NCBI GenBank assembly: GCA_050008575.1
Contig: JBEKMJ010000030.1
Span: 1-64,000, forward strand
DNA length: 64,000 nt
From: Bog-159 sp050008575
GTDB lineage: Bacteria; Acidobacteriota; Terriglobia; Bryobacterales; Bryobacteraceae
Reading direction: 5' to 3'
Shown one piece after another: positions 50,613-59,692 of this stretch (the first letter of the stretch is position 1; the number at the start of each line of letters is the position of its first letter). The notes under the pieces were generated by a model that was not told where the DNA came from, made no database searches, and worked only from the letters and a program-made list of their open reading frames with translations. Made by a program: the position numbers and the translations under genes.

Positions 50613-51464
50613 ATGTCCCCGCCAAGAGACATAAATGTCGGGCGAAGGCTCGACCGTCTTGAGCGCGGATTCCCTCGGTACTTGCTTGCGTTTCACACCA
50701 AGCCGCCCTTCAACGGCAGTCAATTCGAGCACCATCGCCGGACCATGGAATTGCTCCGAGGCTTCGCAAGTGCCGCCGACGCGGCGCGCGATGCAACATT
50801 TGCAAATTCGCTGGCAGACACCCTCAGGTCATGGGACGTCGGAGTCGAACGTCACAGCCAATCCCTCGCGCCGGAATTCAGGGAACAAGTAAGGGGCAAC
50901 TCACTGGCCATTTCGGAGCTCGAACACCTGCGGATCGACGACCCGTCCATCGACGTGGAGCGCGCGGCCAGTCGGATTTGGCACATTATCAGGGATCTGG
51001 ACATTGTGCGTTACAAAGATCAGCCAGTCGAGCGCAAGGTTGTAAGCGGGACAAAGGTTCTCCATCATTTGCTGCCGAATCTTGTGTGCCCGATGGACAA
51101 TGAGTACACCGCGAATTTCTTTGGATGGAATAACTTCGGGAGCCGCCCGGAACAACGTTTCAGATACGTGTTTGGACGCGTCGCTGCGATTGCCAGAGCG
51201 GTTTCCCCTCAACAGTATGTCGGGGAAGGGTGGAACAGTTCTATTTCAAAGGTCCTTGACAACGCCATCGTCGGCTTTTGCCTCTCCGAAGACCTAATGT
51301 CATCGGGCAAAAGGAATAGACGCAGGAAGCAAGCGGAGGACCGAGCGATCCTTGCGGGCCTCCCGAAGGTTCTGAAGGAGATGGGGCTTGCGCACCTCAC
51401 GCGCAGTGAATTGACAGAGTGGCTGAAGAAACCGCCGGGCACGGGCCTGCCACCAGAGGGTTGA
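50613..51464 (+). CDS. Protein of unknown function
   Basis: The 283-residue soluble protein has no signal peptide or membrane helix. It begins with a basic region (RDINVGRRLDRLERGFPRYL), is rich in Arg and aromatic residues, and has a positively charged stretch near the C-terminus (SGKRNRRRKQAEDRAIL). I recognise no family. A central segment (VVSGTKVLHHLLPNLVCPMDN) is reminiscent of proteins linked to restriction or stress islands, but this is weak. It lies next to the Phd/RelE-like pair and may belong to the same accessory patch. Confidence 0.55.
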   Translation: MSPPRDINVGRRLDRLERGFPRYLLAFHTKPPFNGSQFEHHRRTMELLRGFASAADAARDATFANSLADTLRSWDVGVERHSQSLAPEFREQVRGNSLAISELEHLRIDDPSIDVERAASRIWHIIRDLDIVRYKDQPVERKVVSGTKVLHHLLPNLVCPMDNEYTANFFGWNNFGSRPEQRFRYVFGRVAAIARAVSPQQYVGEGWNSSISKVLDNAIVGFCLSEDLMSSGKRNRRRKQAEDRAILAGLPKVLKEMGLAHLTRSELTEWLKKPPGTGLPPEG

Positions 51465-51465
51465 C

Positions 51466-51600
51466 ATGGCGGTAATCACCGGCAAAGACCGGAGCGTGTT
51501 CAGGGATGCCGATGCCACGGTGCTGGACCACTTCACCCAAGACGAGCAGCAACGAATCGCGCGCTGGCGTGGGAGCTACAGACAATCCTCGCAGCCGCGA
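51466..51600 (+). other. Short open frame, probably a gene fragment
   Basis: A 67-codon frame starts two bases after the previous stop (MAVITGKDRSVFRDADATVL...TQDEQQRIARWRGSY). The first 40 residues look protein-like, after which it runs antisense over the RelE-like gene. I do not recognise it; it may be the remnant of a gene truncated by the toxin-antitoxin module. Confidence 0.25.
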
Positions 51601-51791
51601 AGAAACGCGTGTAGTCTTCTGGCTTCCGGCGCTAGCGGACATCGGCCTGGGCTGTGTTTGAGCGAGTAGAGACAATCCATCAGTCCCTCGAACCATTCAG
51701 GACCTCGCAGCGCCGCTCTTTCAATAACCCATCGATAGACGCTTTCGGCGTCAGCCTTCGCGGAATCAGCGAGAACGACGCGGTATTCCAT
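51576..51791 (-). CDS. RelE/ParE-family toxin, C-terminally truncated
   Basis: From ATG 51791 the 71-residue product shows the ParE/RelE start (MEYRVVLADSAKADAESVYRWV) and the middle (FEGLMDCLYSLKHSPGRCPLAPEARRL). It stops before the usual final strands that carry the LLYGRRR-type catalytic or binding residues, replaced here by HAFLRGCEDCL. The toxin is therefore probably inactive. It overlaps the antitoxin gene by 26 bases. Confidence 0.6.
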   Translation of the reverse strand: MEYRVVLADSAKADAESVYRWVIERAALRGPEWFEGLMDCLYSLKHSPGRCPLAPEARRLHAFLRGCEDCL

Positions 51792-52083
51792 GCCGCTTCC
51801 GGAAGTCCTTCTCGAATTTTTCAATGGGCGTCACTCTCCCACCGTCCACGTCGGCCAAGCCACGCTTGATCCCTTCGAGAGTCTCCATGTCGTCTATGTA
51901 GTTGAGCAGCTTCTGGTAGGATGCGGCATCCTGGACAACAACTTCTGCCTTGCCGTTAATTGTGAGGACCACTGGATTGCCAGTCTGGCGCATCCGTTCA
52001 AGGAACTCGCGGCTGTTCCGTTTGAAATCGCTCAAGGATTGGATATCCTCGGCGATGTCGAGCGTGGGGCGTTGAATTTGCAT
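51766..52083 (-). CDS. Phd/YefM-family antitoxin
   Basis: The 105-residue protein has the Phd/YefM N-terminal DNA-binding domain (QSLSDFKRNSREFLERMRQTGNPVVLTINGKAEVVVQDAASYQKL) and a C-terminal toxin-binding region (ETLEGIKRGLADVDGGRVTP). It precedes the RelE/ParE-like gene in the same operon, the normal order. Confidence 0.85.
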   Translation of the reverse strand: MQIQRPTLDIAEDIQSLSDFKRNSREFLERMRQTGNPVVLTINGKAEVVVQDAASYQKLLNYIDDMETLEGIKRGLADVDGGRVTPIEKFEKDFRKRHGIPRRSR

Positions 52084-52176
52084 TCAATTTGATGCTACCA
52101 CGGGCGATGAACGGTCCGAAAACGTCAGTTTTTCTCGGGGTGAAAAGCGAGGGCGGGTTTGGCGCCCGTCCCTGAT

Positions 52177-52205
52177 TTGATAATAGAGAAAACCTATTGT
52201 ATTGT
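52177..52205 (+). promoter_or_regulatory. Sigma70-type promoter of the XRE-cupin gene
   Basis: TTGATA at 52177-52182 and TATTGT at 52200-52205 are 17 bases apart. The region is markedly AT-rich compared with its surroundings. The gene starts 80 bases downstream, leaving room for an operator. Confidence 0.5.
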
Positions 52206-52285
52206 AAAGAAAACGGCGAGAATCCTTTTCCCCGCCGGCAAAAGGCTCGCGCCAATGTGAGCGAAAGGAAAACGAGTCTAAAGCG

Positions 52286-52876
52286 ATGCCCTCCAAAACC
52301 ATCGACATGGGCTTGAAGCAGTATGCGATCGGGCCGAAACTGCGCCGTCTCCGCCTGCGCAAAAGCATGGGCCTGGTGCAGCTTGCCAAGCATACGGGCC
52401 TGTCGCCCGCCATGCTCTCCAAACTCGAACGCGGCGTCATGCATCCCACCTTGCCGACCCTGCTGCGCATCGCCATGGTCTTCAGCGTGGGTCTGGATTA
52501 CTTCTTCAATCCCGAGCTGAAGCCCATGTTCGAAATCGTCCGCCGCCGGGACCGGCTGCGCTTCCCGGAAACGCCGGACGCCCGCGAGGTCTCCTACTTC
52601 TTTGAGAATCTCGATTTTCCGGTGGCGAACCGCCGCTTCGACGCCTACTATGCCCAATTTATGCCGGTTGCCGCCGTGAGCGCCCGCCCGCATGCGCACG
52701 CGGGCATCGAGTTTGTCTACGTGGTGGCGGGCAAGCTGCTGCTGCGGGTAAGCGACGAGGAGCACCCACTTGCGGCTGGGGACGCGGTCTACTTCGATTC
52801 CAGCATCCAGCATAGCTACCGCAGTGGGACCCACCGCGGAACCACGGCCTTGGTGGTTACGGCAGCGGCGGCGTAG
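52286..52876 (+). CDS. XRE-family regulator with C-terminal cupin
   Basis: Residues about 12-72 form an XRE helix-turn-helix (IGPKLRRLRLRKSMGLVQLAKHTGLSPAMLSKLERG). Residues about 115-195 form a cupin (ARPHAHAGIEFVYVVAGKLLLRV, DAVYFDSSIQHSYRS) with His residues for metal or ligand contact. This arrangement is that of PuuR-like repressors of amine, amino-acid or sulfur catabolism. No obvious target operon adjoins it; it faces the decayed intron region. Confidence 0.88.
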   Translation: MPSKTIDMGLKQYAIGPKLRRLRLRKSMGLVQLAKHTGLSPAMLSKLERGVMHPTLPTLLRIAMVFSVGLDYFFNPELKPMFEIVRRRDRLRFPETPDAREVSYFFENLDFPVANRRFDAYYAQFMPVAAVSARPHAHAGIEFVYVVAGKLLLRVSDEEHPLAAGDAVYFDSSIQHSYRSGTHRGTTALVVTAAAA

Positions 52877-52929
52877 AAGATCTAGATCCCGTTCGGGCGG
52901 CCCGCGAGGCGCGTCGGGACAAACCGGCG

Positions 52930-53695
52930 TGAAGGGCGCACTTGAAGCGTTGGACAGGGGCGCATGTAGGCTGGGTATCCCTGAAGTTGATGAGCTCCGA
53001 GATAGCCAAAATCGGAGGCGCCGACGGTGTCAGGCAAACCGGAAGGCAAAACTGTGGCGCGCGTTACGTCGCTTGTGCGTCGCAGGCACTGCGGAGTCAT
53101 AGACGCCAGGCATGCATGGAAACTTCACGCGCCAGTACCGATAGACCCGGTTGCCGTCCGTGCCTGCAAGGCGGCGGATCGGCCGGGAGGAGGCGATGAG
53201 CTATAACGCCCCAGCGGGGAGTCGCACAGCGGCATAGTGTGCGCTCTCGAATGAGGAGCGTCATATCCGGACGCGGGGGTAATGCCTCGCGGGCCGGGAG
53301 AGAGGGAGCAGGTATGGAGAAGCCTAAACGGGCACGAAGGCGAAAGCCGGACACAGCCAAGGCGGACCTGGAGCCGGTCATCGCAGTTTTCCGGGGGGCA
53401 GGGTGACCATCGTGAGGTGGGATCGGCATGAGGAGAAGTACCGGGCTGTAATCGATGGGGGCTACCGCGAAGAGAGAGAAAACCAGATGAGCGAGGGCGG
53501 GGAAGTGGATCAGTGCCACGAGTGAAATACCCGTTACATTCTCCTCCGAGGAGACTGGCGGACTGGATCAACCCGACGGGGTGCAAGGAAGGTCCATTCA
53601 TTAATTGACAAAGTGTATCAGCGGAAGGACGGCCTGGGAAATGGTCAAGGCTAACCGGGGCGGTGAAGGCGTGGACGCCTGCCCCACAGGCGGAA
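52930..53695 (+). mobile_element. Group II intron remnant with truncated maturase gene
   Basis: Bases about 53597-53690 encode the very start of a group II intron reverse transcriptase in two frames: VHSLIDKVYQRKD, a one-base shift, then AWEMVKANRGGEGVDA. That is the usual maturase N-terminal block up to the RT-0 region, after which the sequence ends in a palindromic repeat. The preceding 650 bases lack a gene and contain structured, intron-like motifs (GAGGCGATGAGCTATAACG, GGCACTGCGGAGTCATAGACG) expected for ribozyme domains I-III. Domains V and VI and the RT catalytic core are absent, so it cannot splice or move. Confidence 0.55.
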
Positions 53696-53830
53696 CGTGC
53701 ATTCCCAAAACCGGACACTTTCACATTCCCCACCCCTCCGCCCCTAACCTTTTTCCCCCAACGTAGTCATAATGTTACCAGCCCCGGATCGATTGGCAGG
53801 CGCCGTGCCTCTCACTCCGTGGAACCGAAC

Positions 53831-55111
53831 ATGGATGTACCGAGAAAAGACGCAGCCAAGAAACGCCTGATCAAGCGCATTATCATCGGGTTAGTCATCA
53901 TTATCCTGCTGATACCAGTGGGCTACTACGTGGGAGTCCCGTTCCTTTTCAAAGGGCGCCTTAAACCCGCCGCCCCCGGCGTGGAGCTTTCCACCTTGTG
54001 GCCCGATACCGTGCGCCGCGGGCCCATGGTCCTCGAAGTCCGCGGCCTGGGCACGCTGGTCCCCGAAGACACCTTGCTGATCCCCGCCCAAACCGACGGC
54101 CGCATCGACAAGATCCTCATCAAGCCCGGCACTCCGGTCAAGGCGGACAACGTGATCCTCACCATGAGCAATGAGGAACTGCAGACCGCCCTCATGAGCG
54201 CAGACTACACGCTGAAAGCCGCCCAGGCCGCTTATACCGACTTGCGCGTCACCCTGGAAAAGCAAGGCCTGGATCTGCGCGCCACGGCCGCGCAAGTATC
54301 CGCCGATTACCATTCCGCGCAACTGAAGGCCGAGCGCGACGACGCACTTGTTAAGGAAGGCCTGGTAGCGCCCGTGGACGCCAAGATTTCCGATGTGACC
54401 GCGCAGGAGCTATCCACCCGCAACGATATTGAAACCAAGCGGCTCAGCATCAACCAAGAGTCCGTCGAGGCCCAATTGGCCGCGCAGAAAGTCAAGGTCG
54501 ACCAGCTTGAGGCGGAGTATAAACTGAAACAAAAGCAGGTGGAAGAGCTCAAAGTTCGCGCCGGCGCGGACGGCATGCTGCAGGCGCTGCCGGTGCCGGT
54601 GGAGGAAGGCCAGAAAGTGCTGGCCGGCACCGCGCTGGGCAAGGTGGCACAGCCCTCCCACCTGAAAGCCGAGCTTAAGATCGCGGAAACCCAGGCCAAG
54701 GACGTCACCATCGGACAGCCGGCCGTCATCGACACGCGCAACGGCTTGGTGAAAGGCAAGGTTTCGCGCATCGATCCGGCCGTATTGAACGGCACGGTGA
54801 CCGTAGATTGCCGCCTGGAAGGCCCGCTGCCCAACGGCGCCCGTCCGGATTTGAGCGTGGATGGGACTATCGAATTGATGCGGCTCGACGACGTGGTCTT
54901 CATGGGCCGGCCGGTATTCGGGCAGGCGGATAGCAAAGTCAGCCTGTTCAAGATCGAGCCGGAGGGTAAATACGCCAATCGCGTGCAGGTCGCGCTCGGC
55001 CGCGCTTCGGTGAATACCATCGAAGTGAAGACCGGGCTGAATGTGGGCGACCGGGTGATCTTGTCGGATATGTCGGCTTGGGACAATTACGAGCGAATAA
55101 AGTTGAACTAA
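53831..55111 (+). CDS. Membrane fusion protein of an ABC export system (HlyD/MacA-like)
   Basis: ATG 53831 begins a short basic cytoplasmic tail (MDVPRKDAAKKRLIKRI) and one membrane helix (IIIGLVIIILLIPVGYYVGV). A lipoyl/barrel-sandwich half (LIPAQTDGRIDKILIKPGTPVKADNVIL), a long coiled-coil hairpin (about 110-240) and a returning lipoyl half (VRAGADGMLQALPVPVEEGQKVLAG) follow. It spans the periplasm between the inner-membrane ABC transporter and an outer-membrane channel. It is the first gene of a four-gene run with the ATPase, DUF4097 and permease genes. Confidence 0.9.
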   Translation: MDVPRKDAAKKRLIKRIIIGLVIIILLIPVGYYVGVPFLFKGRLKPAAPGVELSTLWPDTVRRGPMVLEVRGLGTLVPEDTLLIPAQTDGRIDKILIKPGTPVKADNVILTMSNEELQTALMSADYTLKAAQAAYTDLRVTLEKQGLDLRATAAQVSADYHSAQLKAERDDALVKEGLVAPVDAKISDVTAQELSTRNDIETKRLSINQESVEAQLAAQKVKVDQLEAEYKLKQKQVEELKVRAGADGMLQALPVPVEEGQKVLAGTALGKVAQPSHLKAELKIAETQAKDVTIGQPAVIDTRNGLVKGKVSRIDPAVLNGTVTVDCRLEGPLPNGARPDLSVDGTIELMRLDDVVFMGRPVFGQADSKVSLFKIEPEGKYANRVQVALGRASVNTIEVKTGLNVGDRVILSDMSAWDNYERIKLN

Positions 55112-55140
55112 ACCCACTAACGAAACGTATTGGAGATGAA

Positions 55141-55851
55141 ATGGGCACTAACGGAAAAGAATCGCTGATCGTCTTGGACGGTGTGACGAAGGTGTTCGTG
55201 ACCGACGAGGTTGAAACCCACGCCCTGTCCGGGATACAACTGGATCTGAAGAAAGGCGAGTACCTTTCGATCGCCGGACCGTCGGGCTGCGGCAAATCTA
55301 CGCTGCTGGCCATACTGGGCCTGCTGGATACGCCCAGCGACGGCACATATACCCTGAATAGCCGGGCCGTCAGCGGGCTGAAGCTCTCGGAACGCGCGCG
55401 CATCCGAAACCGGGAGATCGGCTTCATCTTCCAGGCATTCAACCTGATCGGCGATCTGACGGTGTATGAGAACGTGGAATTGCCGCTGACGTATCGCGGG
55501 ATGGGTTCAGCCGAACGCAAGAAGCGCGTGCAGGAGGCGCTCGAGCGCGTCGGCATGTCGCACCGTATGAAACATTACCCTTCGCAGCTTTCGGGCGGTC
55601 AGCAGCAGCGCGTGGCCGTGGCGCGGGCGCTGGGCGGCGATCCGGTGATCCTGCTGGCGGATGAGCCGACTGGAAACCTGGATTCGGCGAACGGCGAAGC
55701 GGTTATGAATCTCCTGAAGGATCTGCACCGCAATGGCGCCACCATTTGTATGGTGACGCACGATCCGCGGTACGCGCAGTTCGCGGACCGCACCATCCGC
55801 CTGTTCGACGGCCGTATCGTCGAAGAAAGCTACGAAGCCACCCGCAACTGA
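55141..55851 (+). CDS. ABC transporter ATPase (LolD/MacB type)
   Basis: ATG 55141, after the AGATGAA leader, gives a 236-residue ATPase with Walker A IAGPSGCGKSTLL, the Q-loop FIFQAFNLIGDLTVYENVELPL, signature QLSGGQQQRVAVARAL, Walker B VILLADEPTGNLDS and the H-loop MVTHDPRYA. The ENVELPL and EPTGNLDS words are typical of MacB/LolD mechanotransmission ABC systems that work with FtsX-like permeases. Its partner permease is encoded at 56734. Confidence 0.93.
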   Translation: MGTNGKESLIVLDGVTKVFVTDEVETHALSGIQLDLKKGEYLSIAGPSGCGKSTLLAILGLLDTPSDGTYTLNSRAVSGLKLSERARIRNREIGFIFQAFNLIGDLTVYENVELPLTYRGMGSAERKKRVQEALERVGMSHRMKHYPSQLSGGQQQRVAVARALGGDPVILLADEPTGNLDSANGEAVMNLLKDLHRNGATICMVTHDPRYAQFADRTIRLFDGRIVEESYEATRN

Positions 55852-55900
55852 AGCTCTTGGGGCTTTAGCCCGCGCGAGGCTCTAGCCTCGCTGCGGCAAA
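55852..55900. repeat. Palindromic repeat between ATPase and DUF4097 genes
   Basis: GGGGCTTTAGCCC followed by CGAGGCTCTAGCCTCG. Members of the same family also separate other co-directional genes in this window. Confidence 0.6.
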
Positions 55901-55910
55901 GGAGGGGAGA

Positions 55911-56678
55911 ATGCTACTCGCAAGCGCCCTATTGGCACTGGCAAGCTCTATCAGCCTGCCGGCAACCGGAAGCGTCCATCAAGAGTCCAGCCGGATTTAT
56001 CCTCTTTCGGCGCGTGGACAAGTGTCGCTCCAAAACATCAACGGCGACGTACACATCCGCGCCTGGGACCGCAATGAGGTGCGCATCGCAGCCGTCAAGA
56101 CAGCCTCCAGCAAGGGCCTGCTGAACGAAGCCCACGTCACCATCGATGCCAGCGCCGACGCCATCAGCATCCGCACCCGCTTCGGCGACGGTTCCACCAC
56201 CAATCCCGGCAGCGTCGAGTTTACCGTCATGGTGCCGCGGCAGGCGCGCCTGAGCGAGATCAAGGCCATCAACGGCGCGGTGGATATCGAAGGCGTCAGC
56301 GGCGGCATCAATGCGTCTTCCGTTAACGGCACCGTGCGCGCGCAAAAGATCACCGGAGACTTGCGCCTCTCCACGGTAAACGGCAAATTGGAAGCCACCT
56401 TCGAACGTCTGAGCGACGCCAAGATGATTTCCATGAACTCCGTGAATGGGCCGATCTCGCTCTCCATCCCCTACGACGCGGGCGCCGAGTTCAACGCCCG
56501 CAACGTCACCGGCGGGATCGATAACGACTTTGGCATTCCCGTGAGCCAGGACCACTCCGCCGGCAGCCAGTTGCACGGCGTGCTGAAGGGCGGCGGAACT
56601 TATATCGACCTTAAGAACGTTAACGGCCAGATTTGTATTATGCCGATGTCCCACGGCCGCCGCGTCAAATTCACTTAG
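55911..56678 (+). CDS. DUF4097-family secreted beta-helix protein
   Basis: The 255-residue protein starts with a signal peptide (MLLASALLALASSISLPATG). It then shows the DUF4097 repeat rhythm of alternating short strands with N-G turns (VSLQNINGDVHIRAWDRNEV, IKAINGAVDIEGVSG, INASSVNGTVRAQKITG, LSTVNGKLEATF, DLKNVNGQICIM). The domain forms a right-handed beta structure and is often encoded with ABC transporters; its function is unresolved. Its position inside the MFP-ATPase-permease run suggests an accessory role in export or envelope stress. Confidence 0.85.
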   Translation: MLLASALLALASSISLPATGSVHQESSRIYPLSARGQVSLQNINGDVHIRAWDRNEVRIAAVKTASSKGLLNEAHVTIDASADAISIRTRFGDGSTTNPGSVEFTVMVPRQARLSEIKAINGAVDIEGVSGGINASSVNGTVRAQKITGDLRLSTVNGKLEATFERLSDAKMISMNSVNGPISLSIPYDAGAEFNARNVTGGIDNDFGIPVSQDHSAGSQLHGVLKGGGTYIDLKNVNGQICIMPMSHGRRVKFT

Positions 56679-56679
56679 T

Positions 56680-56728
56680 GGGGCGGACCTCCAGGTCTGC
56701 GCGGGTCCTCCAGGACCCGCTTCGCGAT
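56680..56728. repeat. Palindromic repeat before the permease gene
   Basis: GGACCTCCAGGTCTGC and GGGTCCTCCAGGACCC, of the same style as the block at 37640-37800. It occupies nearly the whole gap between the DUF4097 and permease genes. Confidence 0.65.
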
Positions 56729-56733
56729 CCATT

Positions 56734-59157
56734 ATGCTCCAAGATCTCGATTACGCCCTGCGGATGCTCCTCCGCGGCAAAGGCTACACGGCGGTGGCCG
56801 TGCTGGCCCTCGCGCTTGGCATTGGCGCGAACACAGCCATCTTCAGCGTGGCGGACGCCTTCCTCCTCAAACCGGTAGCCCTGCCCAACCTGGAAAATCT
56901 GGTCGTGCTGATGGAACGCGCGCCCCATCAAACCGCCAACTGGACCAACGTCGCGCCCGCCAACTATCTCGATTGGAAGCGTCAGAGCGGATCGTTCGCC
57001 GTGTTTTCACCATACGAATGGGACGACGTCAACCTCACCGGTACCGGCGAGCCGGAGCGGGTCATGGCCGCGCGCGCCGCGGCGAATTTCTTCGAACTGC
57101 TCGGCGCCAAGCCCATGCTGGGCCGCGTGTTCCTGCCGGAAGATGCGCGATCCGGCCCCAGCCAGACCGTCGTGCTCAGCTACGGCCTCTGGAAGCGGCG
57201 CTACGGCGCGGATCGCACGATCGTTGGCCAGACCATCAAACTCGATGGCCTCAGCCGCACGGTCATCGGCGTGATGGATAAGAAGTTCAACTTCCCGGTG
57301 AGTGTGGAAATGTGGGTCCCTTGGACCATGGATCCGCAGGAAAGCCAGGTGCGCGGCCACCACTATCTGGAGATCCTCTCGCGCCTGAAACCCGGCGTAT
57401 CGCTCCGCCAGGCATCCGCCGAAATGACCGCCATTTCGCGGCGTATGGCCCAGCAGTATCCCGAAACCAACCGCGGCTGGGACGCCCAAGTCGTTCCCAT
57501 TAAGTACTTCGTCACCGGCGACCTGACTTACCGGTACACCGTAATGTTGATGGCCGCCGTCATGTTTGTATTGCTGATCGCCTGCGCCAACGTGGCCAAC
57601 CTGCAATTCGCGCGCGGCGCGGAGCGGCAAAAAGAGTTCGCGGTACGCACGGCGCTGGGCGCGAATCGTTGGCGGGTGGTGCGCCAACTGCTCACCGAGA
57701 GCCTTACGCTTTCGCTCGCGGGCGCGGTCGCCGGCCTGGGCCTCGCCGCCTGGGGTGTGGATCTGATCCTACATTACATGCCGGCCGATATCGCACGTTA
57801 CATCGCGGGCTGGTATGAGATCCGCCTCGACGCACGTGCATTCGGCTTTGCCTTGGGTCTGGCGGTGCTCAGCGGTATCGTGTCGGGCCTGGCGCCCGCC
57901 ATCCAAAGCTCGCGGCCGGATCTGAACGAAACGCTGAAGGAATCCGGCCGGGGGATGTCGGCGGGCCGCTCGCGGCAGCGGGTGCGCAGCGTCCTGGTGG
58001 TGTCGGAGCTGGCGCTGGCCCTGGTGCTGCTCATCGGCGCCGGGCTGATGGTCACGGGCCTGAGGTCCCTGCTGGGCGTGCGCCAACCCTACGATCCCCA
58101 GCACGTTCTCAGCATTCAGATCAACCTGCCGGAGTCCAAATACAAAGACCGTCAGCCGCGCGCGGCGTTCTACGGGCAAGTCTTGGAGCAGTTGCGGTCC
58201 GTGCCGCAGATCGAGTCGGCGGCTATCGTGCGCAGCCTGCCCTATGGCGACGGCCGCCACATCGTGCAACTCGGCATTGAGGGCGTGCCGGTCGAAAAGG
58301 GCGAGTACCGTTCCGCGCAATTGGAGACCATCAGCCCGAATTACTTTTCGTTGATGCGCATTCCGCTGCGCGAGGGCCGCGCGCTGAGCGAACGCGATGG
58401 CGCCGAATCGCTGCCGGTGGCCGTGATCGGCGAGAGCATGGCGCGACGCTACTGGCCGGGGCAGAGTCCGCTGGGAAGACGCATCAAGGCCGCCGCGGCG
58501 GAGGATGCGGAGCGCCCGTGGCTGACCATCGTGGGTGTGGTGGGCGAGATCCAATATGACTGGTTGGACAGGGAGCCGCCTCCGGTGCTCTATCAAAGTT
58601 ATAAGCAGACGCCGGAGGGTTGGGCGACGCTGGCGATCCGCGCCCATGGCGATCCGATGGGCACCGTCGCCGCCGTGCGCAGCCGGGTGGCGAAAGTAGA
58701 TCCCGACCAGCCGCTGGCCGGGATCAAGACGCTCGACCGGGTGATGACCGATTCGGTGCTGGGGCTGTCGTACGTCGCGGTCATGATGACCATCCTGGGG
58801 GTGATCGCGCTGGCGCTCTCCGCCATCGGAGTCACCGGCCTGATGGCCTACGCCGTAACCGAGCGTACCCACGAGATCGGCGTGCGGCTGGCGCTGGGCG
58901 CGCAGCGGGATTCCGTGCTGCGCATGCTGGTGGGCCGCGGCATGCTGCTGGCCTGCATCGGTCTGGCGATCGGCTTCACGGGATCGGTCTTCCTGGCGAG
59001 GCTGCTGAGCAGCCTGATATTCGGCGTCAGTTCCACCGACTGGACCACGTTCGGCGGTGTTCTGGCGGCCATGGCAGCAGTGGCGTTCGCGGCCAGCTAT
59101 ATCCCCGCGCGGCGGGCGGCGAGGCTGGATCCTACCATCGCCCTGCGCCACGAGTAA
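56734..59157 (+). CDS. FtsX/MacB-type duplicated permease (ADOP family)
   Basis: The 807-residue protein opens with the ADOP signature LDYALRMLLRGKGYTAVAVLALALGIGANTAIFSV, followed by a periplasmic MacB_PCD domain and a first FtsX block (VMLMAAVMFVLLIACANVANLQFARGAERQKEFAVRTALGANRWRVV). A second periplasmic domain and a second FtsX block (TERTHEIGVRLALGAQRDSVLRML) follow. This single-chain duplication of the MacB permease is strongly expanded in Acidobacteria. With the ATPase at 55141 and the fusion protein at 53831 it should form a mechanotransmission-type exporter. Substrate unknown. Confidence 0.92.
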   Translation: MLQDLDYALRMLLRGKGYTAVAVLALALGIGANTAIFSVADAFLLKPVALPNLENLVVLMERAPHQTANWTNVAPANYLDWKRQSGSFAVFSPYEWDDVNLTGTGEPERVMAARAAANFFELLGAKPMLGRVFLPEDARSGPSQTVVLSYGLWKRRYGADRTIVGQTIKLDGLSRTVIGVMDKKFNFPVSVEMWVPWTMDPQESQVRGHHYLEILSRLKPGVSLRQASAEMTAISRRMAQQYPETNRGWDAQVVPIKYFVTGDLTYRYTVMLMAAVMFVLLIACANVANLQFARGAERQKEFAVRTALGANRWRVVRQLLTESLTLSLAGAVAGLGLAAWGVDLILHYMPADIARYIAGWYEIRLDARAFGFALGLAVLSGIVSGLAPAIQSSRPDLNETLKESGRGMSAGRSRQRVRSVLVVSELALALVLLIGAGLMVTGLRSLLGVRQPYDPQHVLSIQINLPESKYKDRQPRAAFYGQVLEQLRSVPQIESAAIVRSLPYGDGRHIVQLGIEGVPVEKGEYRSAQLETISPNYFSLMRIPLREGRALSERDGAESLPVAVIGESMARRYWPGQSPLGRRIKAAAAEDAERPWLTIVGVVGEIQYDWLDREPPPVLYQSYKQTPEGWATLAIRAHGDPMGTVAAVRSRVAKVDPDQPLAGIKTLDRVMTDSVLGLSYVAVMMTILGVIALALSAIGVTGLMAYAVTERTHEIGVRLALGAQRDSVLRMLVGRGMLLACIGLAIGFTGSVFLARLLSSLIFGVSSTDWTTFGGVLAAMAAVAFAASYIPARRAARLDPTIALRHE

Positions 59158-59162
59158 AGTCC

Positions 59163-59686
59163 CTATAAGGGCCGCTGTCCGATTCGCACCAGGAGTTCGT
59201 TGACGATCTTCCAGGGCAGTCGAATACCGCGGTGACGCGACGATGCGAAGGAGTCGCGCAGAGCGCTTTGGGAAAGAAGCTCCAGTTCGTGGAACCGTGT
59301 CAGGACCCAGAAGGTTCCGTGTGCTTCTAGATCGTCGCGTGCAGCCAACTCCCTTCCCCAGGGATCGTCAACGATCACCGTTGCGCCGAGCTCGGACGCT
59401 TGCACCACTGCCTCAACTTCGCCGCGATCCTCCGTTCCAAGCCGAGCCCGCTCCGCGAGCGGGAAATCGACCGTGCCTTGATCGTAGCCGTCGCAGCGCT
59501 GGAAAAAAGCGTAACTATCAAAGGGGTTCCTCAGGGGTCCTTTGCCGCTCGGCGTTTGAAGAGTTCCTCCCGAACAGCTTTCGGCACCAGCACGATTGAG
59601 AAAAGGAAACTGAGCTTGGGCAATAGACCCAGATGGTCAAGAGCGATGACACACGAACTGTCGATCGTACAACGGCGCACCCGCAT
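59163..59686 (-). pseudogene. PIN-domain (DUF3368-like) nuclease gene with one frameshift
   Basis: Read from ATG 59686 the frame gives TIDSSCVIALDHLGLLPKLS, LVPKAVREELFKRRAAKDP and then a stop. One base earlier the frame continues with RNPFDSYAFFQRCDG, EVEAVVQASELGATVIVDDP, ELAARDDLEAHGTFWVLTRF and RGIRLPWKIVNELLVRIG. The whole matches PIN-like VapC-type proteins with Asp in the first strand, Glu in REEL and the Asp pair in VIVDDPWGR. The span is one base short of 175 codons, so a single deletion in the GGACCCCTGAGG run near 59531-59540 explains it. It begins six bases after the TIR-like gene's stop. Confidence 0.65.
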
Positions 59687-59692
59687 TCGATT

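Noticed and set aside
53831..59157. MFP-ABC-permease run as a macrolide resistance pump
   Set aside because: The architecture is the common acidobacterial ADOP system. Nothing in the sequence points to a specific drug or substrate.
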